Shown here: piece by piece, positions 48,201 to 58,548 of the stretch
Layout of the letters: every line of letters starts with the position of its first letter
Position numbering within the stretch: position 1 is the first letter of the stretch
Source: Apostichopus japonicus
Taxonomy: Eukaryota; Echinodermata; Holothuroidea; Aspidochirotida; Stichopodidae
NCBI RefSeq assembly: GCF_037975245.1
Contig: NC_092573.1
Span: 23,529,265-23,589,264, forward strand
Reading direction: 5' to 3'
DNA: 60,000 bases
Position numbers and translations under genes: made by a program
Notes under the pieces: generated by a model
Databases searched by the model: none
Told to the model about the DNA's origin: nothing
Seen by the model: only the letters and a program-made list of their open reading frames with translations

Positions 48201-50326
48201 CATCCACAGGAGATCATCATTAACTAAATGTAGAAACAAAGAATATAATACTTGCTTTGTTTTAAAAAAGATATACAGAACTACTTTAATGTAATCACTC
48301 CAGCCTTGCAAAGCAAAACTTACAGCGGAACCCATTGGGCAGAGACTGGACTTGTATCAATTGAAATGTTGAAAGTTACTAAAAATGTGATGAAATTGTG
48401 ATGAAAAGGTTTCATCTAACCAAAAAAAAAAGAAGAAAAAGAGAAGGATACTATAAAACAATGTTTTGACTTTTGACCTTTTTTAAGTAGTTCACATTTG
48501 GCGGAATATTCTGTTATCCCCTCCTGCTGATAGAAATGCTTCTTCTGACAATCTTTAAGTTCTTTTTGGACACTGCTCACTTTCTCCAGCTCTGTTTGTT
48601 GAAATAAAGACAAACCAAATGTATGTTGTTTGGTGTGACTAAAACTACAAACTTTTAATTGAATTATCTAGACATCTACTGATAGGAAGACATTTATAAT
48701 CTAGCAGAGTTTGTTTGTGTGTTGACAATCACTCTACTGCATAATTGTCTCCACTCAACACCTTGAATTGCATTCCTGACAGATAATACACTAGGAAAAT
48801 TTGCATGCTATTTATGAGCACAGTTGCTTTTAAGAAACATTGCTATTTATATCAAAGAACATATGAAATTATATAGACAATAACACCTAGTCCTGAGTGC
48901 TGGGAACTCACCAGTCACAAGATACATGATCAATATTAATTCAATAAAATATCACTGACTATTAAAATCAACCGGTAATACTTTGCATGTTCATAAAGCC
49001 ATTATTTACCACTGTTTCTTCAGTCTTCCATCAACTATCTGTTATTCATGGATCCCTCATGTTAAAACCTTTCTGCACAATAATCCACCTCAAACCGTAA
49101 TGGTCATTCTACCACACTACATGCTTCTGTTTTGTTTTTGTCTCGCACACAAACACAACAACAGTTAAAAGAATATAAGGAAAACTGTTCTCATGATACC
49201 ATTGGGACTATAGGCCCTACTTTTTTCATTGTCAATCAGTCGTGGAAGCTATGTAAGTTTTGTACTGTAACAAATCAGGCCCACTGTTTGGCCTAGCAAA
49301 GAGTGATTAATGCATGTTCTTACCTTCTTGAAGATGAATCTGTGTGTAAAAAAAGAGGATACTTTAATAAAAAATACAGATGCGAAAGAGGGTATTGCAG
49401 TTGAGTTATGTACATTGTTATTGGGTGATTGTGTAAAGGGGTTGGTAGGGGAGTTCTGTTGGGCACTGGTTTAAGTTTTTCATTTCCAATAACACTATTT
49501 TTGGACAACTTAAGTAATGGTGAGGGGTAAAACCCATTAGTACCTTACCCTGGTTCCTATGCCCATAAGTGACACATTTAGGATAAAGGTGGAACTGTAG
49601 AACCCAGCCCATAACTGACAGTGTATTTAATTTCATTGACCATGACTTGGAGTAAAAAGAAATGGAACAGCTTGTCTGATAGCTTTAACCTTCACTCAAA
49701 ATTGATTTAGTTCAAATCGTGAAGTTTGTCCATCTCTCTATACTAATCTATACTAGTATACTTCACTTTGTAAATTGTGTAGCCTACAGTACAGATGTGC
49801 TGCTACTAGTGATAGCATTAAAGTTAAACCTGTAACATGCAAGGCTTCCGTAGGGAAACAACTGATAGCCTATAAGATATGCATCTTATCAGTTCTCATC
49901 GAAATACTATTTAACTGATCAACTAGTATAATACGCTAGGCTGTGTTGTAGCGTGCCATAAACTAACGATAGGCCATGAACTTTGCGATTGTGCTTGTAC
50001 TGAAAGTGTAAGTTAAACAGTTGCGTAACCTTCGCGTACACTGACCCACACGCTCGATACAGCCTACAGGTGACCTCAACGTTTGTCAACATAGCAATTA
50101 GCTGTGTGGACCTACTCGAGATTTAAGAATGGTGGATTTGGCCTTCATTTGTAATCAATGACGTTCAGCCTACCTTCAGTCCATGTGAAATGCTTTGATG
50201 CTGGGTAAGTTTATCCGATTGCTGTCTTTGCGCGTGAGAGACACTTTCAACGACACATGGGAGGGAATCCAGGTCAGATTGTTGGACTCCAAGTTCCACA
50301 TCTGGTTCCTGAGTATTGGCAGCCAT
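45152..50326 (-). CDS. CCDC122: Coiled-coil domain-containing protein 122 orthologue, 8 exons
   Basis: The minus-strand exons are 50174-50326 (start), 49324-49339, 48478-48591, 47703-47784, 47165-47292, 46474-46619, 45988-46044 and 45152-45295 (stop TAA at 45154-45152). All have GT-AG borders and phases that join (0, 1, 1, 2, 1, 0, 0), giving 840 bp and 279 residues. The protein is charged and heptad-rich throughout. I recognise it as CCDC122 from the length (the vertebrate protein is about 273), the early A-x-x-Q-Q-S-like segment (HAQRQQSDKL), HDEYSNKVIHHKTQVLELE in the middle, and the end RLRNQVKEAQIRNHQW followed by a final coiled coil. Cellular role is poorly known. An in-frame ATG at 50371 would add 15 low-complexity residues; I prefer 50326. 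Exon 2 is a 16-bp microexon. Confidence 0.8.
45988..46044 (-). CDS. CCDC122: CCDC122 exon 7
   Basis: 57 bp, phase 0-0, acceptor TTCTGCAG, donor GTCAGT. It codes IQDENKHQGSLLQDISVLK. It could be skipped without a frameshift. Confidence 0.78.
46474..46619 (-). CDS. CCDC122: CCDC122 exon 6
   Basis: 146 bp, phase 1 to 0, acceptor TTATAACAG, donor GTAGGA. It codes AELLSQLSYKQSIDESRN and then a long acidic-basic helix with RQLEKQIEEKESL. Confidence 0.82.
47165..47292 (-). CDS. CCDC122: CCDC122 exon 5
   Basis: 128 bp, phase 2 to 1, acceptor TCATTTAG, donor GTAACA. It codes IHDEYSNKVIHHKTQVLELE then the QLALAKQEILLDQLQTE coiled coil. The KTQVLELE region is one of the segments by which I match it to CCDC122. 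Confidence 0.8.
47703..47784 (-). CDS. CCDC122: CCDC122 exon 4
   Basis: 82 bp, phase 1 to 2, acceptor TACTCTAG, donor GTAAGC. It codes EIVQLLEEDFQLSTDITDLE and a basic end, again heptad-like. Confidence 0.8.
48478..48591 (-). CDS. CCDC122: CCDC122 exon 3
   Basis: 114 bp, phase 1-1, acceptor CAACAAACAG. It codes ELEKVSSVQKELKDCQKK then FYQQEGITEYSAKCELLKK, a coiled coil. The donor GTCAAA is weak. Confidence 0.8.
49324..49339 (-). CDS. CCDC122: CCDC122 exon 2, 16-bp microexon
   Basis: It reads IHLQE plus one base, between TTTTTACACACAG and GTAAGA. It converts phase 0 to phase 1; without it exons 1 and 3 would not join in frame, which supports it strongly despite its size. Confidence 0.7.
50174..50326 (-). 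CDS. CCDC122: CCDC122 exon 1
   Basis: The start codon is 50326-50324; the donor is GTAGGC. It codes 51 residues from MAANTQEPDVELGVQQ to SISHGLK, mostly polar with a Gln-rich helix. It ends in phase 0. Confidence 0.78.
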
Positions 50327-50345
50327 AATGGCAGATGGATTATGA

Positions 50346-50372
50346 GCGCATGCGCATGCATGCGCATGCATG
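50346..50372. promoter_or_regulatory. NRF-1-like GCGCATGCGC and alternating ATGC palindromes
   Basis: GCGCATGCGC (50346-50355) is the core of the NRF-1 consensus and is followed by a run of GCATGCATGCGCATGC. It stands 20-46 bases before the CCDC122 start codon, so it is probably in its core promoter or 5' UTR. Confidence 0.5.
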
Positions 50373-50652
50373 CCTAGTACTAGTGCAGTTTACGCCTCAA
50401 GTTAAAGTGATTCATACGTACCGAAAAAGGGAAAAAAAGCGAAAGATAATGTTTGATGTTATGTTTTTCTTTATGTTGCGATGTACCGACGGTTGTTCGT
50501 GGATGAAAAATGTCATTTAATAACTGAAAGTGATAGCTGTTAAAACTAACGGAAATGGCGTAAAATTTTGAGGAAAAAAAACGATTCTCATTATAAGAGC
50601 TAGACCAGAGTTTATAGTAATGAATAAGCAACTTGCACTAAAGAGCGACGGT

Positions 50653-50671
50653 GTCACGTGACCGTTGTAAC
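50653..50671. promoter_or_regulatory. CACGTG E-box palindrome overlapping an X-box-like motif
   Basis: GTCACGTGAC at 50653-50662 is a perfect ten-base palindrome (USF/MITF-type E-box). It overlaps GTGACCGTTGTAAC (50658-50671), one mismatch from the RFX X-box pattern GTNRCC-N2-RGNAAC. About 330 bases upstream of CCDC122. Confidence 0.35.
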
Positions 50672-51182
50672 ACATTCGTGACATTCAAGTTTTAGTTTCC
50701 AAATTTGAGCGAAAATGTTTAATTGGAATTCCAGCCACCCGACATAATGATGTAAGCCATGCTTGCGGGCTTTTCCCACATTCGTGTTCGTTAAAATAAC
50801 TACTTTATGGCCTGTATTAATTAATTTAGTTCCGTCAGTAATATTCCGTAATTAAGATATGCATACTGCGTATATAGTACATGCTAATCCTGTTGATAGA
50901 TGTAGGCTGTAATATTTTCTCCTCGATTTAATTCTTCTCTGCGATAGGTTTCATCACCGAGTCACTATTTTCATATCATATAGGACTTTTGACTACTGTG
51001 AAATGGGCTGTCAATTTTACCAGGCTCCCAAGCCAACCGGCCCATCGTGCCACCGGCCCACCGGGCATTGCCCAAATGCCCGTGTGGTCAGTCCGCCACT
51101 GCCCTGTGGTAAGGTACAATCAACTGCCAAGAGCCCAAATATATATGATAGGCACAGCAGCTGCTGCCACGGCTATGTGTAC

Positions 51183-51287
51183 GTAACTTGCAGAGGTGTA
51201 AAGTTCTCTCTCTGGCCATAAAATATACGATATGTAGGTAACTTGCATAGGTGTAAAGTTCTCTCTCTGGCCATAATATACGACATG
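51183..51287. repeat. 55-bp tandem duplication
   Basis: GTAACTTGCAGAGGTGTAAA at 51183 returns as GTAACTTGCATAGGTGTAAA at 51238, with AGTTCTCTCTCTGGCCATAA in both. Confidence 0.9.
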
Positions 51288-52642
51288 GGATGAATTATTT
51301 TCCAGAAGAGCATGTTGATTCGGAATCAACTACATCACTAAAAATTTGCGCGCAAACAATTCTTTCGAGCGCAACTGTTTTATTTTTTCTTCTTCTTTTG
51401 TCTCCGATGTACATGACTTTGAGCTTACAACATAACATTTGTTTTTTTCTCGTGGAGTAATTGGAAACTTATAAACTTCATTTTATTTTTGATGCGGGAA
51501 GAATCCCTATTACTATTTATTGCTTCTCTCAACTTACATTACTTGGCCCCTCCCCACAAAAGTTTATCTAAAAAGTTGTGATAATTATCAATTTATTCGT
51601 TAGATGCGGAGGTGTCAAGATAGCACGGCTAGCCTTTGAATTTTGCAAAGCCATCTTCCATTACTCAATGTCACCGTAGACAGTGACAAGTACTCAGTAC
51701 GTTAGCTATTTCCAGGATGAAATAGAGGCAGCTACACTGAACTAATATGGTGTACACTGATACTGTGCATTTCTGCACCGAGTCATTGTCCGTTTCTATT
51801 GGAAACAAGTATACTGGCACTATATTGTAGCTTGGGATTACTGATCTACAGTCGAAAATGCTGTTTTGAAATGTATGACTTCGCCGGATGACCAGTTTTC
51901 TGTAAAGTTTTACTTTTGATTTTGACATTGATGGGCGCACTCTTTGTATAGAGTAGTGCCAATCTAAACTAGTCTTCTGCGTCGAATCTTGAAAGTAAAT
52001 ATCTGAAATCAACTTTTTGTCTGCCACACAGCTACTAAATCTCAAAAGCGCAATACTGCCACACTAGTAGTGCTTGATAAGTTGATTCCCTTGGAAACGA
52101 CATATCGTGCTACTGCTATGTTTGTAGCCTGCTTGTATCGTAGGCCGCTGATCAACGAACACATTATTTCAAACAGGTCTTCATTACATTGATGTCACTT
52201 AGAACTTGGAAGACGATAAACTTCGTAAAGTGGTCGGCATTTTCTTGCTTCTTCAAGTTGTAAACCACGATAAGCTGAGGACATACCTTGGTCAGCTTTA
52301 TCAACTTCATTTTTATCAAACAGTTGTGCCTAAAGGGCATTTCATGGCTGGACAGGTTAACCGTGTATGGTAACAACACAGTGACTTAGCACAGTTTACG
52401 TGAAGTGTACTAGCCGAAGTAGCCTGCAGCACATTTTACTGTATTGTGGTTGCAAGTTTAAGTAACAGAGCTGGCGATATAAGAACTACTCTTGCTATCG
52501 TTAGGGCACTTGACCGAAATTAGTCATACTGCAGTCTATGGACAACAGTTAAACCGTTCTATAATAGATGTGTAAATATTCGATGTGAACTTGCAGTATT
52601 TACAGTCTTTCAGCCTTCAGGTACAGTACTTCTTTCATTATT

Positions 52643-52738
52643 ATGGCGGTCCCAAATCACAATGCACCAAAGGGGATGGAAAGCTATGACATAGGAGCTT
52701 TGAGCCAAGAACAGCAGGAGAAACTGAACCAATTTAAA
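52643..52738 (+). CDS. RIIAD1: RIIAD1 exon 1 (coding part)
   Basis: It codes MAVPNHNAPKGMESYDIGAL and on to EKLNQFK; donor GTGAGT, phase 0. The segment is polar and probably disordered before the domain. Confidence 0.85.
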
Positions 52739-55700
52739 GTGAGTACAGTAGCTAGTTACACTTAGTATTGTCATGGCATAAGTTTGTTAGAGTGGCATTC
52801 AAGTGAACCAGTGACACAAGCCTAGTAGTTGTATGCTGTATAGTAAAGGCTTCATAATTGACGCACCCCTGTAATTGACGCACCTTCAATTATTACTAGC
52901 AACGATACAGCTAGCCACCTGAACTTTTGCAGTCAAGCAGAATTACATATTTCATGAGTTTGAATCCATTTCAGCTATTTGCTTACCAAATCTTACACCC
53001 TTAAAATAACCAACATTACCTCAATATGATAACACAACTCTCTGGGATCTGACCTGTCTGAGATTAGAGGCTCAGAGCATAGTAAACAGCATCTAAAGTC
53101 AATGGATGTATACTAAGGCCTACACTACAGTTAGCTTATCGATGAATGTGTCAATTTAAGGGTATGGAAGAACAACACGGCAGACATTTTGTGGTCATAT
53201 TCTGCTCAATTGTTTGGTGCATAAGCACAGAACCTTAAATATTTTGAGATCATAACATTTCTGAGGAAATACACATATGAAAAACACATACAGTTGAGTG
53301 ATTTGGAATTTTCCTTGATAGACATCGTTGATCAAATCCTTAAGTGCGTCAATTATGAGCCCACCATGCTACTGTAAATTCGCAATAGTAAGGGTAATAA
53401 TATTCATTTGAAAATAGGGGTAATGATAATCTTGCTGATTTGGTCAGTGGTTAATTCTATCCATCAGCTATGTGATTTTATTGATGGTTGGGTGTCAACT
53501 GCCCAAACAAGGAAACATTTACCAATAGTCGTTCATGCGTTGAAGATAACTGTATATATAATTCAGCTAATTATGTGGAGTAATTCACAAAAACGTCTCA
53601 AACTGCAACATTTATGTTCCTTGTTTCAATAGCACTTTTAGTCCTTTCTGTTTAGGCTTGTAGATTGAAGTTTCGATTGAAAAACTGGTTACAATTTGAC
53701 GTACAAACATGGGAACTACAGTGTCTATCAGTGCAGCTACATATATTATAATGCACATGCAAATTTAAGGGACACAGGAAGAAACCATACTGTATACCAC
53801 CATTTTATTAAGCACATTATACCTATTAACTAAATTATCATTGGTGGAGGTGATCCTCCTACCGTTAGACAAGAAATTCAGCAATTTTGTATCATAATAT
53901 GTCAAATACAGCTCTAGGTACATTATACATGTATGTGTATACATAACATTTCAAAGGTGAAAATAGATTGAGAAAACCCAACATTACTATTTATTGGCAG
54001 TTTTTTATATTTTACATTTTTTACATGTGTCATAATTCCACCTCACCATGCTACATTCATGTAGTTTTCTTGAGTGTTAAGTATGTATAGTAGTACGATG
54101 TCACACCTAGTATAATAAAATAGCTTCAGGCAGGCAAAATAATTGATAAAGTGCTAATCCTGAAATGTCACAACAGGTGTCAATGGAGTTTTTTTTCCTT
54201 TTCATCATTTTTAATTTCCCTGTTTATTGTGTGGATATGACAGCATGTATACATAGGGCTCTGCGACGAAAAAACCCATTAAATGTAAACTGTTAACTGT
54301 AATTTTGTTTAAGCACAACATTAAAAACTGTTTGTTACCATTTTCATTTGGTCACCAGATTCAGACGAGATTAGCCAACGAACAGTACTTGCGAGAACAT
54401 CCAGAAGTAGATTGTCTGCTGTTAGGGTTTTTAGGGTAAGGGTGACTATATGTTTGATCATTGATGTAATATAACTTATATATAACTTTTGAATTGAGTG
54501 GAGAACTGGTATCTAACAGAGCTGAAGGTCGACATTCCAGTTAGGTTTCACCAACTTCCCCAGAGATATATAATGCACAGTGTCATGATGTAATCAAATA
54601 TCTTCCCCTTCACTCTCTGTCAAACTAAAAGTAAATGAGATGTATCTTCAAGCAGTTAAATTTTTCATTTGAAATCTCACAAATGCTTGAAAATTAATTT
54701 ATAGGATTCATTCTCAAGGAAAAGTACAGCACAGTACTTAGCTCTGCTCTCATGTTCACTTTACACAGTTCAATTTCTAGGTTTAAAAAATTGTTAGGTT
54801 ACATTTAATGCTGGTACCTAGTATTGCACTGCTGTACTGCACAACTTGTGCATTACAGCTTGTGATCTGTGAGCTCTCCCAAAGCTTGGTACAGAACTGT
54901 ACGGTCTAAGTGGAAAGTACTAATATAAAATCTAAAGAAAATTCCTATAGGACTGATTTTGGAGCACAGTGCTTGCAGCTCCTTGCTTACCTGTCTCCTC
55001 ACAACATTAGCACTATTGCTGTCCTCCCAAAACTATGGGGATCCTTATTGGGCTGCTAATACCAATGTTCCAAGATTTTAGGTGTCAGATAAACACCAAA
55101 ATTTGTCTTGAGGTGTAAGATGAACACCAAAATTTGTCTTGATGAAAACCTGTGATGGAGATTCAAATGTATCTAACAAAGTCAATGTAAGCACTTCTAG
55201 AAACTTCGACTATTAGAATGAAAAGGGTAATGACCGACCACTATTTGAGTATACAGCAGTTAGTTCTACCAGAGTTAGTTCTACCAGTGTACACATGGTG
55301 TCTAGAGCTAGAATGCTAATGTTGGGAGGAAACAGGTACAGGTAAGCTTGCATAATTTGTAAATATATCCAAATCCCATATTAAAACAAAATTTATCCCA
55401 CAGAGGCACTTATTATACACAGTGGAACAATAACATTGTGTAATTTAATAACTTTCAACTTAAAATTTCTGAAATATAGTACATTATGACCTTGTGAACA
55501 ATTTTAATGTATAGTGCCTATAGATGCTCTCTTTCACAATATTAATCAGCATGGTGTGTATAGTACTTATGTCAGGAACTCGGGGGTGTGATAATAGTTT
55601 CCTTCCTTAGACCGATTGTTAAGCTATTTTAAACATCTTAGTTCCATTTGACATCATATATAATTTCCAATTTGCTGTTTTACTGTTTGCATGTGTCTAA

Positions 55701-58548
55701 AAATAGTTCTCGGCATTATGTTACAGTGAAAAATATAGGGAATGAGTAATGACAGATTGAATGTACATACACCCACAGACTGATAGTCTTAATTGATGTT
55801 TTATTTTATATATAGAATAGTAACTACTGTATTGGAGTCAAGCAGGTGGATTGATTTGCAAGGAATAGTGGGGAGAAGTTGTTTTTTGGGGGGGAGCAGG
55901 GGGGGGGGGAGAATACTGTTCGTAATCCCTCAGCTGTAGATTTTGATGTTTTATTAAGGTAGTGACAAAAAAGATATTGGCAAAGAAAAGTGAGGTGTGG
56001 GCCTTCTGAAGTTATATTACTCTCCACAAGAAAGAAAATGAGCACAGTTTACATCTTAACTTTAAGCTTTTGGAGGTGTTGTAAACCTTACCCTGAGTAC
56101 AGTAGGTTTATAACTGGTCTGTGTAAAAAACAAAGAATACCCCAAGAGCAAACCTAAGACAAATGACAGGAATGAAAAAAATATGGAGAAGAAAAAAAAG
56201 TCAAAGGATTCTAAGAGGTACAGTGACTTATAATACTGCACTTGAACAATGTGTACAAACCCTTTTCTCTAAGAAGTCTCAGACTAGAACAATACTTGTG
56301 CAGTAATTTCAGAAATATTGAAGAAAGTGTGTCGTGAACACACATGTTTGTAGTTTTTAGGCCTCACCTGAACAAGTGGTTTACAGTAGGCTTGACCCGG
56401 TAGTCTGTCAGCAGAGAAATAGTGCTAAAATCATGAACAATTTTTCAACTTTATAGTCTCGTAATTGCAGAATTAGATTCGAAACAGGTAATGTTTCCTC
56501 ACACACTGGAACTAAACTTAGGAGTTTTTATTGTCTGGACAATGTCTACAGTATGTATACGAGTTGGTTAGCAGCATGGTTAGCATCATGTTTGATCTCT
56601 AGAGTAAGGCAAAATATGTCACCAAAAACATTATTGTTATTGTTGTTACAGTATTGTTCAATACAGGTGACAAACGCCTACAGTGGAATTACGACCTTCC
56701 TTACCGGTTTCGAACATCTGGACATACAGTCAGCGTCCATAGCCTAGTTGTTAGGGTGTCCGCGTACAGAGTGCGAGGCCCGGGTTCGAACCCCAGTGGA
56801 GGCTGGAAGTTTTTTCACTGTTCTTGATTTTCCAACTCATTACGATTTTCAGTTATATATATATATATACATATATTTATATATACATATATTATACATA
56901 TACATACAGTATATATACTGTATTTAAGTGTCAGCAGTATCTGAGTTGATTCCGGGAAGGTGCAGATCTATTTATACCTTGTAGATTAAAGAGTTATTGA
57001 AGCCCCTCAGATAAACAAACTAAGCACACATCATGCCTACATGTAGACATGCACCATGTCCTCCCAGACTTTGTGTAATTACGATATATATATGGAGTGC
57101 GACTAATAACATATTTGGCATTGCCGGTGGTCGAGCTGAAGAGCGAGCTCACTCCGTTCTCAATTAAACAGTTCCATCTCGGCTGACCGCACACGCTCGG
57201 CAGCTGCTGCTACTGCTGACGTTCCTCGTCTCAATCTTGTTTACGAACGGTATGAAACAAGACGCTGGCGAAGCGAGATTTAATTACACTTTAACCAGTG
57301 CCGCATCACCGATCTTTCAGCACACTCAATTGGTTTCTCTCTTTCCCTCCCCGTAACCAGTCGAAAAATGTTGGTGAAAGATCTCTTTGGATACGATTAG
57401 AGAAGACAGGGTGAAATAATTGAAATGTTCTAACAACAGCGAGGGGAGGCAGATCTTCTCTCTCCCCCGCACAGAGGCCATCACCGTCTCAGTAGCACAA
57501 ACAAACAGCGGCTTAATGAATTTCTTTGGTCGTGCTCACAAAACTGTTTCATGATTGATTATCTGGCAGATCTGTTGTCACGGAATATGCTTACACTCTT
57601 GTCACTGTAAATTTACTGTACTGTGAGGTGTGACAGTGTTGCACAAGATATGCCATAAATTATGCAGTGTCTGTTTGACATGTTTTATGTCATAATTACT
57701 GTCAACATGTTATGCTACAGAACTAATTGGAATAAGTTATGTCACCTCGTCTGCTGAAGTAGTTTGCTTAAAATGACGATTTGTTAACACAATAGATAAA
57801 CGATGTCGACATTAAGTAAAGTCAGATGCTTTGTGGTTTCGATGATTATCGTAATCTTTGCATGCATGGATGGCGTGGGTGTGAGGGTGCGTTGTGACGC
57901 CTAGTTCGTTAACACGATATCTGAAGAAGGGAAGGTCGGACCAATTTCATATTTGGTGTGTAGAAGTACCACCTTGAGTACAAAAAGCCTATTGTTTTTG
58001 TGGAGGTCAAAGGTCATTTGAGGTCACCAGGGGTCAAATTGTGTTTTATATCAATATCTTCAAAGTGACGGAAGGTGTTACCAATTTATCATACGGGGGT
58101 GGGGGGGGGGGATATTTCGTAACAATACAATCTGAATTTGATGTTAATAACCAGTCGTCTAAGGCTGACTTTATTGGTCAGAAATTTGCTTGTCTGAAAT
58201 GACAGGATGACCATTACAAATTTCCCCTGTACCGGTTCAACCTTCATAACAAACATCTCCCAGTCTCTGCAAACGTGGATTTTCTCTAAAAACCAAGCTA
58301 CAGTAATTTTTTAAACTGCCCTTAAGTTTCTGGAACATGTGACTATATGTATATAAATATATAGATATATTTTTTTTTTCATCTCTCTCTTTCTCATTCA
58401 CAGGGATGTTCTGAGCAAAAGACCAGAAAGCATAAGAGATTTTGCTGCAGATTGGTTCACACAGCCAGAGCTGCCATCAAGGATACAGACAGACCTTAAG
58501 AAACGAGAAACGGCCTTACGAGATGAAAAATTTCAACAAAAACTTTAA
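52643..58548 (+). CDS. RIIAD1: RIIa domain-containing protein 1 orthologue, 3 exons
   Basis: The exons are 52643-52738, 54359-54435 and 58404-58548, joined in phases 0 and 2 with GT-AG borders; the protein is 105 residues (the vertebrate protein is about 92). Residues 42-76 read YLREHPEVDCLLLGFL then DVLSKRPESI and FAADWF, matching the RIIa dimerisation-docking fold of protein kinase A type II regulatory subunits. This fold forms a dimer that binds amphipathic helices of A-kinase anchoring proteins; such proteins are often found in cilia and sperm flagella. There is no cyclic-nucleotide domain, as expected for RIIAD1. The basic C-terminal helix (LKKRETALRDEKFQQKL) follows. The start is the first ATG in the frame, with a good context (TTATGG). 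Confidence 0.9.
52839..53376. mobile_element. Non-autonomous TIR element (MITE), copy 2, 538 bp
   Basis: Same family and orientation as 4627-5234, with high identity along its length. It lacks 66 bases that copy 1 has between CCAAAT and CTTACAC; the missing block is bounded by AAAT in copy 1, as in a microhomology deletion. It lies in intron 1 of RIIAD1. Confidence 0.85.
54359..54435 (+). CDS. RIIAD1: RIIAD1 exon 2
   Basis: 77 bp, acceptor GGTCACCAG, donor GTAAGG. It holds helix 1 of the RIIa fold (ANEQYLREHPEV, LLLGFL). Confidence 0.9.
55080..55142. repeat. Short tandem duplication, period about 34
   Basis: AGGTGTCAGATAAACACCAA and AGGTGTAAGATGAACACCAA, each followed by AATTTGTCTTGA, in RIIAD1 intron 2. 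Confidence 0.8.
56733..56804 (+). tRNA. tRNA-like sequence (tRNA pseudogene or SINE head)
   Basis: 71 bases fold as a cloverleaf with a few mismatches: acceptor arms GCGTCCA and TGGAGGC (one G:G), A box TAGCCTAGTTG, perfect B box GGTTCGAACCC, T-arm with one mismatch. The anticodon stem is poor; the triplet in the anticodon place would be ACA. A T6 run (56811-56816), a pol III terminator, follows closely. It is in RIIAD1 intron 2. A SINE head or pseudogene is more likely than a working tRNA. Confidence 0.6.
57900..58075 (+). repeat. AGGTCAAAGGTCA-bearing interspersed repeat, copy C
   Basis: AGGTCAAAGGTCA at 58004-58016, then TTTGAGGTCACCAGGGGTCA. Lies in RIIAD1 intron 2. The segment just before it (from about 57915) may belong to the same repeat. 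Confidence 0.7.
58404..58548 (+). CDS. RIIAD1: RIIAD1 exon 3
   Basis: 145 bp, acceptor after a T/C tract ending TTCACAG, stop TAA at 58546-58548. It holds helix 2 (DVLSKRPESIRDFAADWF) and the basic C-terminal helix. Confidence 0.9.

Larger units (their letters stand above)
50380..52642. other. Divergent intergenic region, CCDC122 to RIIAD1
   Basis: 2.3 kb between the two start codons. It should hold both promoters; besides the motifs at 50653-50671 and the 55-bp duplication I recognise nothing. No TATA box can be assigned. Confidence 0.5.
54436..58403. other. RIIAD1 intron 2
   Basis: 4 kb. Holds the short duplication at 55080, a G-run at 55889-55910, the tRNA-like sequence, a TA/CATA tract at 56853-56925 and repeat copy C. 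No alternative exon seen. Confidence 0.6.

Noticed and set aside
50327-50371. N-terminal extension of CCDC122 to the ATG at 50371
   Set aside because: The 15 added residues are His/Ala/Cys from the ATGC palindrome run, and the NRF-1-like site would lie inside the coding region. Not excluded.
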